Below are positions 1 to 6,416 of a DNA stretch of 32,404 bases, piece by piece (the stretch's first letter is position 1; the number at the start of each line of letters is the position of its first letter). A model generated the notes under the pieces. It saw only the letters and a program-made list of their open reading frames with translations. It did no database searches and was not told the DNA's origin. Both the position numbers and the translations under genes were made by a program. Source of the stretch: Acidaminococcus fermentans (GTDB taxonomy: Bacteria; Bacillota_C; Negativicutes; Acidaminococcales; Acidaminococcaceae); contig SFHH01000010.1 of NCBI GenBank assembly GCA_004555735.1, positions 1 through 32,404 of the forward strand, in the 5' to 3' direction.

Positions 1-1
1 T

Positions 2-679
2 TGGGAGGACTTTTTAAGCCAGGCAGAAGGCTTTGGCCGCCGGCAAGGTCACTCCCTTAGCCAATTTGCCCGTTATCTGGAAAGCCTGGATCTCCAACTG
101 CCCCTGGTGCTGATCAACCGGGAAAGCAACAAATTCAGCACTTCCGGCTGTGACAGCAATAAAATCGCTCTCCAGGCGGCCAGCCTGATCCGTCAGAAAG
201 GCTATAAAAAGATTGCTCTCATCCAAAGCGGCACTCGTTATATGGCTACATCCCGAAGGACGGAAGCCTTTCTCTTTGTCTGCCGGCAGTTCGGAATCCA
301 GGTTCCGGATAGCTGGATCTTCCATGGGATCAACAACCCAGAGGGCGGAGCAGCTGCCGCAGAAAGCCTCTGCGCCCAAAAAGAAAAACCTCAAATGATC
401 CTGTGCGAAAGCGATGCCATGGTCTCCGGAGTCCTCTATACTCTGCACAGATACGGCTTCCGAGTTCCCAGGGATCTGGAACTATTGAGTTTTGCCACCC
501 AGAATCCCCAGAATACTCGTTACCTGATTCCCTCGGTCAGCACCGTGGCCATGCCCAGTGACGACATCGTCCGGCAGGCGGTGAATGCTTTGCTGGCCCA
601 GATCAGTACGGGAAGCCGGGAACCGGTCCACATCGAAAATGAAGCCCGGATCGAGCTCCATGAGTCCTTTACCCTGTGA
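2..679 (+). CDS. LacI/GalR-family transcriptional regulator, C-terminal part (5' end outside window)
   Basis: The frame is open from the first base of the window to the TGA at 677-679, so only the effector-binding part is present (about 225 residues). The DNA-binding helix-turn-helix lies upstream of the window. The visible part has the LacI/GalR periplasmic-binding-protein fold signature: a strand ending in 'PLVLINRE', a helix after 'AASLIRQKGYKKIALI', the 'RRTEAFLFVCRQFGI' segment, the 'ILCESDAMVSGVLYTLHRYGFRVPRDLELLSF' core (canonical 'aiFa.nD..A.G.l..l...G..vP.disvvGF'), and a short tail with no dimer-extending domain. LacI-like operators in the promoter of the next operon suggest that this protein represses it. 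The ligand cannot be read from the sequence. A strong terminator follows directly. Confidence 0.85.
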   Translation, partial: WEDFLSQAEGFGRRQGHSLSQFARYLESLDLQLPLVLINRESNKFSTSGCDSNKIALQAASLIRQKGYKKIALIQSGTRYMATSRRTEAFLFVCRQFGIQVPDSWIFHGINNPEGGAAAAESLCAQKEKPQMILCESDAMVSGVLYTLHRYGFRVPRDLELLSFATQNPQNTRYLIPSVSTVAMPSDDIVRQAVNALLAQISTGSREPVHIENEARIELHESFTL

Positions 680-687
680 CCCATCAC

Positions 688-736
688 AAAAATGGAGGGG
701 TGCTGCACGAAATATGCAGCACCCCTCCATTTTTTT
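688..736 (+). terminator. Rho-independent terminator of the LacI-type regulator
   Basis: A perfect 20-bp inverted repeat (688-707 with 715-734) encloses a 7-nt loop (CGAAATA). Its 3' arm ends in a run of T. The stem core is GGGGTGCTGCA, one of several GC-rich hairpins of similar core sequence in this window. The T tract runs straight into the -35 box of the next promoter. Confidence 0.9.
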
Positions 737-737
737 A

Positions 738-766
738 TTGACAAAACAAAAAAATCATGCAAAAAT
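738..766 (+). promoter_or_regulatory. Sigma-70-type promoter of the carboxyltransferase operon
   Basis: A consensus -35 box TTGACA (738-743) is followed by a 17-bp A-rich spacer, an extended -10 TG (758-759) and a -10-like AAAAAT (761-766). Transcription would start near 773, within the operator pair. The leader is about 75 nt. Confidence 0.65.
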
Positions 767-769
767 AAG

Positions 770-794
770 TTAAACGTTTTAGTGAAACGATTTA
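770..794 (+). promoter_or_regulatory. Tandem LacI-family-like operators
   Basis: Two 12-bp sites with a central CG, TTAAACGTTTTA (770-781, nearly palindromic) and TGAAACGATTTA (783-794), lie head to tail 13 bp apart over the expected transcription start. This is the usual form and position of LacI/GalR repressor sites. The regulator encoded just upstream is the obvious candidate, but the pairing is inferred. Confidence 0.5.
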
Positions 795-846
795 GCAAGC
801 TTGCAAAAAGAATTCTTTGATCCCTTAGACAGGGAAAGGAGTTGTG

Positions 847-2256
847 ATGGAATTGTCGGCGGAACAACAGACAAAAAAAACAGGACCCTCTACTGGCGGG
901 CCTTCTTTTGCCAGTACAGCACCTGTCCAGTTCAACAGTGTAGAATTCCGGGATGGAATCCAGTCCCTGCTGGCTACCCGGGTAAAAACCGAAGAAATGA
1001 TCCCGTTTCTTTCCCGGATGGACCAGCTCGGCTATGCATCCATGGAAATGTGGGGAGGCGCTACTTTTGACGTCTGCATCCGCTTTCTCCAGGATGATCC
1101 TTGGGACCGGGTCCGTACCTTCAAACGGTATATGAGACATACTCCGCTGAAAATGGTCCTCCGGGGCCAGAATCTGGTGGGCTACCATGCTTATCCAGAC
1201 GACATCGTGGAAAAGTTCGTGGAATGTGCTGCCAAGGCCGGCATCGATGTTTTCCTGATCTTCGATGCCCTGCAGGATCTGCGGAACTGTGAGACCGCCT
1301 TCCGGGCGGTAGAAAAAATGGGCAAAAAAATCGAGGGGAGCCTCCAGTACAACCTGAGTCCCCTCAACACCATCGATACTTTTGTGAAAAACGCCCTGAC
1401 GCAGCAAAAAATGGGAGCCCAGCTCATGCATGTGGAAGACATGGCCGGCCTGATGACTCCTCCTATGGCTTATACCCTGATCCACGCCTTGAAAGAGGCT
1501 CTGGATATCCCAGTCCATCTCCACTGTCACTGTACCGGAGGCATGGCGGAAATGTGCTATTGGGAAGCCATCCGGGCGGGCGCTGACGGAGTAGATGTGT
1601 GCGTTTCCAGCCTGGGCCTGGGGCCCGGCCATCCCCCCATCGAAAGTTTCATTGCAGGCTTGCGTGGGACCTGCCGGGATCCCCAGATCGACTTGGCTCC
1701 CTTTGCAGCCCTGAACAAGGGATTCCAGTATCTCCGGGAGCTCCACAAGGATGTAGAAAGCCAGCTGATCGGGGTTGATGTGGGATGCCTCCAGCACCAG
1801 GTACCGGGCGGGATGCTCACCAACCTGGAAAACCAGCTGAAAGCCATGAACGCCTTGGACCGTCTCCCGGAAATCCTGGAAGAAGTCACCCGGGTCCGGA
1901 AGGACATGGGTTATCCTCCCCTGGCTACCCCCAGCAGCCAGATTTGTGGGGCCCAGGCCACCAGCAATGTGCTGATGGGAGAACGGTACAAATTCATCAG
2001 CAAGGAAATGCGGGACTACTGCCGGGGCATGTACGGCTGTCCTCCCGGTCCTATCGCTCCGGAGCTGCTGCAGAAAGCCCTGGGCGGAAAAGCGCCCATT
2101 GACTGCCGGCCGGCCAGCCTGCTGGAACCGGGCTGGGAAAAAGCCAAGAGAGATGCCGGAAGCCTGGCCCGCAGCGAGGAAGATGTGCTGACCTATGCTC
2201 TCTTCCCCACCGTTGCACCGGATTTCCTGAAGAAAAAATACCATTGGGAGGCCTGA
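847..2256 (+). CDS. Carboxyltransferase-like protein (oxaloacetate decarboxylase alpha / pyruvate carboxylase B / transcarboxylase 5S family), no biotin domain
   Basis: The family moves a carboxyl group between biotin and a 2-oxo acid. Family signatures are clear: FRDGIQSLLATR (metal ligand Asp36), RGQNLVGY, FDALQDLRN, the metal-binding pair in HLHCHC (His226 and His228), PPLATPSSQICGAQA and YGCPPGPI. The protein has 469 residues and ends without a biotinyl-Lys domain, so a separate biotin carrier would be needed. The Lys that is carbamylated and binds the metal in the family ('KDMAGL') is Glu197 here ('VEDMAGL'), read directly from codon GAA at 1435. This may change or abolish the usual reaction. 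The ATG at 847 is preferred to the GTG at 844 because the GGAAAGGA ribosome site then has good spacing. It is co-transcribed with the next gene, 4 bp away. Confidence 0.85.
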   Translation: MELSAEQQTKKTGPSTGGPSFASTAPVQFNSVEFRDGIQSLLATRVKTEEMIPFLSRMDQLGYASMEMWGGATFDVCIRFLQDDPWDRVRTFKRYMRHTPLKMVLRGQNLVGYHAYPDDIVEKFVECAAKAGIDVFLIFDALQDLRNCETAFRAVEKMGKKIEGSLQYNLSPLNTIDTFVKNALTQQKMGAQLMHVEDMAGLMTPPMAYTLIHALKEALDIPVHLHCHCTGGMAEMCYWEAIRAGADGVDVCVSSLGLGPGHPPIESFIAGLRGTCRDPQIDLAPFAALNKGFQYLRELHKDVESQLIGVDVGCLQHQVPGGMLTNLENQLKAMNALDRLPEILEEVTRVRKDMGYPPLATPSSQICGAQATSNVLMGERYKFISKEMRDYCRGMYGCPPGPIAPELLQKALGGKAPIDCRPASLLEPGWEKAKRDAGSLARSEEDVLTYALFPTVAPDFLKKKYHWEA

Positions 2257-2260
2257 AATC

Positions 2261-2641
2261 ATGAAACAAGAAAATCTTGAAAAACTGGCCCAAAGCCGCC
2301 AGTTCCTGGCACAACTGAAACAAGCCCGGGGAGGGTCCATTATGGACAGCCACCGGAAAATGGGCAATGACCCCATGCTGGTCAAAGCTTTTCTGGACGG
2401 GTACAAAGACAATGCGTCCGATACCCAGATTCCCCGAAAGTATCGGGAACTGATTGTCATGGCTATCGGCATGGCCACAGGCACCGATACCACCATGAAA
2501 GTCCATGCCCGGCTAGCTCAGGAAAATGGCGCCACCGTAGACGACATCTGCGAAGTCATCCGGATTATCTTCTTCACCTGCGGCGTCACAAAACTCCTGC
2601 CCATCCTGGAAAAGCTGGATCTGGAACCAGTGAAAGATTGA
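2261..2641 (+). CDS. Carboxymuconolactone decarboxylase / AhpD-family protein
   Basis: A 126-residue all-helical protein. The segment 'IPRKYRELIVMAIGMATGTDTTMKVHARLAQENGATVDDICEVIRI' matches the conserved core of the CMD/AhpD family. In AhpD-like peroxidase partners the core carries a CxxC pair before the His. Here those positions are Thr and Met ('TTMKVH'), so a disulfide-reductase role is unlikely and a CMD-like or unknown role is more likely. The ribosome site GGGAGG lies inside the end of the preceding gene, whose stop is 4 bp upstream, so the two genes are translationally linked. The partnership suggests that both act on the same carboxylated metabolite, but no substrate can be named. 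Confidence 0.8.
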   Translation: MKQENLEKLAQSRQFLAQLKQARGGSIMDSHRKMGNDPMLVKAFLDGYKDNASDTQIPRKYRELIVMAIGMATGTDTTMKVHARLAQENGATVDDICEVIRIIFFTCGVTKLLPILEKLDLEPVKD

Positions 2642-2696
2642 GCCGGTCCACATCTCTACTCTTGCATACCTTCTGAAGATTGTCCATAAACCACAC

Positions 2697-2746
2697 AAAG
2701 CCCTGTTGGATGCTCCCCCTCTTTCATCCAACAGGGCTTTGCTTTA
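2697..2746. terminator. Terminator between convergent transcription units
   Basis: A perfect 16-bp inverted repeat (2697-2712 with 2725-2740, core GCCCTGTTGGATG) encloses a 12-nt pyrimidine loop. T-rich sequence follows on the + strand. Because the left arm starts with AAA it can also act on the - strand, where the lipoprotein gene ends at 2766. Probably bidirectional. Confidence 0.8.
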
Positions 2747-2765
2747 TTAGGAAAAGGGCTGCGGC

Positions 2766-3524
2766 TCACGCCCCAGTCCCCTTCATCCTTTTCCGTTTCC
2801 GGTAATAGGCGTCTCCCACGCCACCTACCACCAAGAGCACCATGAGCCAGCCGGCGGCTTTCACCGGGTTCAGGTAGGTGACGGTGGCATCCATGGGTGT
2901 CTCTTCTCCCAGGGGCAGTTTCCAGGTGAGGACCCGTTTGTCATCGCTGACCTGGGTAGCGTTGGTGGCGTCCACTCCCGTGGGCAGGATCAGGGTGAAC
3001 CGCAGGTCGAACTGTTTCATGATGGTCTGGAGCACGGCCTGGGCATCCCGGTTCTTCAGTTCTTCTTTGGGGGCCATGTTGATCCCCGTATGGACGCTGA
3101 TGGTATCGAAGAGCAGTCCGCCCTGGAGCTGGACGATGGGTTTCTTCCCTTCCTTAGGAAGTTCCGCTTTTTTCCCCGTTCCCCCGTTCTGGGGACCGGC
3201 CGCGTCCTGGGCCGCATTTTCCCAGGTCCGGATGTCGAAGGTCTTCAGCACCTTGGAATCCTTGATGTCTTTCACCTGGTTGTAATGCTTGGTGGCGAGG
3301 AAACCTTCATACTGCCCTTCTTTGGCAGGCTGGACAGCGTAGCCGTCCTTCTGGAAATCTTCCTGGAAGGCGTCCACAGTGGGTTTCAGCACCGGTGCTG
3401 TCACCAGTTTGCAGGTCAGGTCGGCCGCCCCCAGGCGGGTGATTTCCAAGGTGATGTGGCCTTTGGCGCAGCCGCTGAAGAGAAGGCTCAGCAGCAGGCA
3501 CCCAAGGAGCATGATTTTTCTCAT
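2766..3524 (-). CDS. Membrane-anchored lipoprotein, DUF3153/LppM-like
   Basis: A 252-residue exported protein. It has a short basic N-terminus, a hydrophobic stretch and a lipobox-like FSGC (Cys19), followed by 'AKGHITLEITRLGAADLTCKL', which resembles the start of DUF3153/LppM-type lipoproteins. A second hydrophobic helix (AAGWLMVLLVVGGVGDAYY) near the C-terminus is followed by a basic KRKRMK tail, so the globular part is held outside the membrane at both ends. The start is set by a GGGAGGG site and by the ATGA overlap with the stop of the acyl-CoA ligase gene. A longer upstream reading is only the ligase gene in another frame. The function is unknown. Coupling to a ligase suggests a role in the envelope or in lipid handling. 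Confidence 0.75.
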   Translation of the reverse strand: MRKIMLLGCLLLSLLFSGCAKGHITLEITRLGAADLTCKLVTAPVLKPTVDAFQEDFQKDGYAVQPAKEGQYEGFLATKHYNQVKDIKDSKVLKTFDIRTWENAAQDAAGPQNGGTGKKAELPKEGKKPIVQLQGGLLFDTISVHTGINMAPKEELKNRDAQAVLQTIMKQFDLRFTLILPTGVDATNATQVSDDKRVLTWKLPLGEETPMDATVTYLNPVKAAGWLMVLLVVGGVGDAYYRKRKRMKGTGA

Positions 3525-5017
3525 AAAGCCCTCCCGGCTGTTCTGTTCTTTTCTAAAAGTTTCAAGGTTTCTTCCTGGAGCACATTCTTCCGGACTTTCC
3601 CCAGTCCGGTCCGGGGAAGTTCCCGGGCCAGGAAGTATTTTTTCGGGATTTTGTAAGGGGCGATCCGGTCCAGTAGGTACCGGCGCAGGGCGCGGAGATC
3701 CACTGCTGTCCCCGCTTCCGGGACCACCCAGGCTGCTGCGGACTGTCCCCGAAGGGGATCCGGATATCCGATCACCGCTGCTTCCGCCACTCCGGGATAC
3801 TGGAGGAGCACCTGTTCCACTTCCCGGGGATAGATGTTCTCTCCGCTGGAAATGATCAGGTCCTTCAGCCGGTCCACCAGGTGGAGGAAGCCCTCCTGGT
3901 CGAAAAAGCCCACATCTTCCGTATGGAACCACCCATAGCGGAAAGCTCGTTCCGTTGCTTTTTCCTGGTTCAGGTAGCCCAGCATCACATTGGGTCCCCG
4001 GACGGCGATTTCCCCGGTTTCACCCGGCGGAAGCTCCTGGCCCTGGGGATCCAAGATGGCCACTTCCACATCCCGGATGGGGATCCCGATGGTCCCGAAC
4101 CGTGCCTTTCCTGGCCGGTTGAAGCTGACCACCGGGGACGTTTCTGAAAGGCCGTACCCATCTAACAGGGGTTTGCGGCTCCAGGCGGCGAACCGCTCCC
4201 CCAGTTCCTTCTTCAGGACCGCTCCGCCGCAGATGAAGGCCCGCACCGAAGCCAGATCCGGCAGAGGGGCGCCGTCCAAGAGCAGTTCCATCACTGCCGG
4301 CACCCCCACGAAGATGGATACCTGCTGCCGGACCACCAGCCGCAGGGCCGTCTTGAAATTGTAGCTGGTCTGGATCACGATCCGGGCCCCCAGGAGGAGG
4401 CCGCTGGTGACGCAGACCGTCCAGCCGTAGCAGTGGTACATGGGCAGGAGGCAGAGAATCCTGTCCTCCGGCAGCAGTCCCACCGCTTCACAGTAGGCCC
4501 GGGCGTTGGTCAGCAGGTTCCTGTGGCTCAGCATGGCTCCCTTGGGATGCCCGGTGGTCCCAGAAGTGTAGATGATGGTGCAGTTATCCTCTTCCCGGCG
4601 CTCCGGCGGCTGGAAAGTCCATTCCACCGGCTCATCCAGATTTTCGTACAGGAACTGCCGGACCCCGCTGATCCCCGCTTCTTCCAGAGCTTCCCCAAGC
4701 TCCAGAGGACGGCGGCTGATCAAAAGGGAGATCCCAGCATCTTTCAGGATATAGGCGATTTCCCGGGAGACCAGTTGGAAATTGAGAGGAACGATGACGC
4801 CCCCAGCCCGGATCACCGCCAGATAGGCGGCCACAAAGCCATTGCAGTTCCGGCTCACCAGAGCCACCCGCTGTCCTTTCTGCAGCCCCTTCGCCTGGAG
4901 GAACGCAGCCCAGCGGTCCACCTTTGCCTCCAGTTCCCCATAGGTCAGCTCCTCTTCCTGGTCTACCAGGGCCAGCCGGCCAGGAGCCTTCCCCTTCAGC
5001 AATTCATCATAAAACAT
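3521..5017 (-). CDS. AMP-forming acyl-CoA synthetase (ligase), class I
   Basis: A 498-residue ANL-superfamily enzyme that activates a carboxylic acid with ATP to acyl-AMP and then transfers it to CoA. All core motifs are present: the P-loop YTSGTTGHPKGAM, MYHCYGW, DGYGLSET, the hinge region with HTEDVGFF and VDRLKDLIISSGENIYP, and the C-terminal catalytic Lys in LPRTGLGKVRK. Length and motifs fit medium- or long-chain acyl-CoA synthetases, but chain length cannot be read from sequence. The start has an AAGGAGG site. The stop overlaps the start of the lipoprotein gene (ATGA). It is divergent from the thioesterase gene 75 bp away. A TTGACA in that gap (5066-5061, - strand) is a possible -35 box, but no good -10 follows it. 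Confidence 0.92.
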   Translation of the reverse strand: MFYDELLKGKAPGRLALVDQEEELTYGELEAKVDRWAAFLQAKGLQKGQRVALVSRNCNGFVAAYLAVIRAGGVIVPLNFQLVSREIAYILKDAGISLLISRRPLELGEALEEAGISGVRQFLYENLDEPVEWTFQPPERREEDNCTIIYTSGTTGHPKGAMLSHRNLLTNARAYCEAVGLLPEDRILCLLPMYHCYGWTVCVTSGLLLGARIVIQTSYNFKTALRLVVRQQVSIFVGVPAVMELLLDGAPLPDLASVRAFICGGAVLKKELGERFAAWSRKPLLDGYGLSETSPVVSFNRPGKARFGTIGIPIRDVEVAILDPQGQELPPGETGEIAVRGPNVMLGYLNQEKATERAFRYGWFHTEDVGFFDQEGFLHLVDRLKDLIISSGENIYPREVEQVLLQYPGVAEAAVIGYPDPLRGQSAAAWVVPEAGTAVDLRALRRYLLDRIAPYKIPKKYFLARELPRTGLGKVRKNVLQEETLKLLEKNRTAGRAL

Positions 5018-5026
5018 GCTGCCTCC

Positions 5027-5055
5027 TTGCCTTTCCTGTGAAAAACGAGTAAGAT
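5027..5055 (+). promoter_or_regulatory. Promoter of the thioesterase gene
   Basis: TTGCCT (5027-5032) and TAAGAT (5050-5055) are separated by 17 bp in the 75-bp divergent gap between ligase and thioesterase. The fit is moderate. Confidence 0.4.
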
Positions 5056-5092
5056 GGAATTGTCAAAAATCTAAAAGAGAGAAGTGGATACC

Positions 5093-5488
5093 ATGAAAGA
5101 ATTCCGTATCGGCGCCGTGGGCGAAGCCACGGATACCGTTCTCCACACCAACACCGCAGCCGCCATGGGCAGCGGATCCCTGGAGGTCTATGCCACCCCG
5201 GCCATGCTGGCCTTGATGGAAAAGGCAGCCTGCAATATCGTCGATCCCTGCTTGGATGAAGAAACCACCAGCGTGGGGATCAGCGTGAACCTGTCCCATG
5301 ATGCCGCCACCGCCGTAGGCAAGACCGTTACGGCCAAAGCCGTCCTAGTAGGCGTGGACGGACGGAAACTGACCTTCAAGATCACTGTTTCTGACAACTA
5401 TGGCACCATCGGCCAGGGCACCCATGAACGGTTCCTGGTGAACAAGGCCAAATTCCTGGGCAAGCTGGCTGCCAAGGACAAGAAATGA
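5093..5488 (+). CDS. FlK-like hotdog-fold acyl-CoA thioesterase
   Basis: A 131-residue single-hotdog protein. It follows the pattern of fluoroacetyl-CoA thioesterase (FlK) homologues: GSGSLEVYATPAMLALMEKAA, then SVGISVNLSHDAAT, then the tail GQGTHERFLV. The residues that form the FlK catalytic triad can be placed at Thr35, Glu43 and His69. In this wider family the substrate is usually a short-chain or unknown acyl-CoA, and fluoroacetyl-CoA specificity should not be assumed. The ATG at 5093 is chosen because homologues begin at 'MKEF'. An in-frame GTG at 5084 is an alternative. It is divergent from an acyl-CoA ligase, which suggests a shared acyl pool. Its stop touches the end of the convergent folD gene. 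Confidence 0.85.
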   Translation: MKEFRIGAVGEATDTVLHTNTAAAMGSGSLEVYATPAMLALMEKAACNIVDPCLDEETTSVGISVNLSHDAATAVGKTVTAKAVLVGVDGRKLTFKITVSDNYGTIGQGTHERFLVNKAKFLGKLAAKDKK

Positions 5489-6307
5489 TCAGAGGCGGCG
5501 GGTCAGGGTCTCCATCACCATCAGGTTGCTGACCACACCCACTCCGCCGGGAACCGGTGTATAAGCGGACGCTTTGGCGATCTTCGCCGCTTCGGACACA
5601 TCCCCCACCAGTTTCCCGTCTACGGAATTGATGCCCACATCCACCACCACAGCGCCTTCCCGGATCATATCTTCTGTGATCAGGTTGGGTTTCCCTACGG
5701 CGCTGAGGATCACATCTGCCTGCCGGGTGATGGCGGGCAGATTTTTTGTGCGGGAACGGCAGACGGTCACGGTGGCATAACGCCCCATGAGCATCAGGGT
5801 GAGTGGCCGCCCCACCACTTCACCATAGCCCACCATCACCACATTCTGTCCCACCAGGGGGATCCCGTAATAGTCCAGGATCGCCATACAGGCTCGGGGG
5901 GTGCAGGGGGCCCAGGGTGTGATGCCCAGATAGAACTTTCCCCCGTTGATGGGATGGATGCAGTCCATGTCCTTTTCCGGATCCATCTGCTGGACCAGGT
6001 CCAGCCGCCGGATGTGTGGAGGGAAGGGAACCAGGGGCAGGATGCCGCTGATTTGGGGATCATCGCTGAGTTCCCGCAGGACTTTTTCTGCTTCTTCCTG
6101 GCTGGTCTCTTTGGGCAGTACTACATCCCGGGTATGGATCCCCAGGCTGGCGGCCGTCCGGAGCAGGCTCCGTTTGTAGACCTGGGCCGCCGGATTGTCC
6201 CCGATGAGGAAAGTGGCCAGCGTCAGGTCCTTTCCTGCGAATTTTTCCTGGAGTTCCCTGCGTATTTTTTCTGCGACCGGTTTCCCGGCCATGATGATCT
6301 GTTCCAT
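5489..6307 (-). CDS. folD: FolD-family methylenetetrahydrofolate dehydrogenase/cyclohydrolase, atypical active site
   Basis: A 272-residue protein of the FolD family, which interconverts 5,10-methylene-, 5,10-methenyl- and 10-formyl-tetrahydrofolate with NAD(P). The fold is clear from PEKDMD.IHP, PCTP, the dinucleotide-binding stretch VVMVGYGEVVGRP, ATVTVCRSRT, DVGIN, GDV and TPVPGGVG. Several active-site positions are changed. The catalytic Lys four residues after the conserved Tyr is Leu48 here (Tyr44-Lys-Arg-Ser-Leu48). The Gln of 'GILVQLPLP' is Leu in 'GILPLVPFP'. 'GRS' of the nucleotide loop is 'GYG'. Divergent FolD homologues with related changes occur in anaerobic Firmicutes, so this may be a distinct subfamily rather than a decayed gene. 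It is monocistronic, with an AAGGAGA site and a hairpin just upstream. Confidence 0.82.
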   Translation of the reverse strand: MEQIIMAGKPVAEKIRRELQEKFAGKDLTLATFLIGDNPAAQVYKRSLLRTAASLGIHTRDVVLPKETSQEEAEKVLRELSDDPQISGILPLVPFPPHIRRLDLVQQMDPEKDMDCIHPINGGKFYLGITPWAPCTPRACMAILDYYGIPLVGQNVVMVGYGEVVGRPLTLMLMGRYATVTVCRSRTKNLPAITRQADVILSAVGKPNLITEDMIREGAVVVDVGINSVDGKLVGDVSEAAKIAKASAYTPVPGGVGVVSNLMVMETLTRRL

Positions 6308-6320
6308 GGTATCTCCTTGT

Positions 6321-6350
6321 GAGGGGCTGCTGCTTGCGCAGCAGCCCCTC
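6321..6350. terminator. GC-rich hairpin just 5' of folD
   Basis: A perfect 13-bp stem GAGGGGCTGCTGC (6321-6333 with 6338-6350) encloses the loop TTGC. On the + strand it is followed by T-rich sequence. On the - strand it ends about 5 nt before the folD ribosome site (AAGGAGA). It may be the distal terminator of the PBP transcript and could also affect folD translation. Confidence 0.55.
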
Positions 6351-6369
6351 TTTCCTTTTCTATTATTTT

Positions 6370-6412
6370 ACACCCTGCTGCCGCGGCTGAAAAGAGCCGG
6401 GCAGCAGGGTGT
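6370..6412 (-). terminator. Long stem after the PBP gene, possible terminator
   Basis: ACACCCTGCTGCC (6370-6382) pairs with 6400-6412, and an inner stem CGGCT/AGCCG (6384-6388 with 6395-6399) extends it. It begins 4 nt after the PBP stop codon. No U-run follows on the - strand, so a classical terminator is not certain. Confidence 0.45.
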
Positions 6413-6416
6413 GTGT

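Noticed and set aside
2525..3932. N-terminally extended lipoprotein beginning near 3932
   Set aside because: The extension is proline/glycine-rich reverse-frame sequence of the ligase gene. The signal peptide and ribosome site place the start at 3524.
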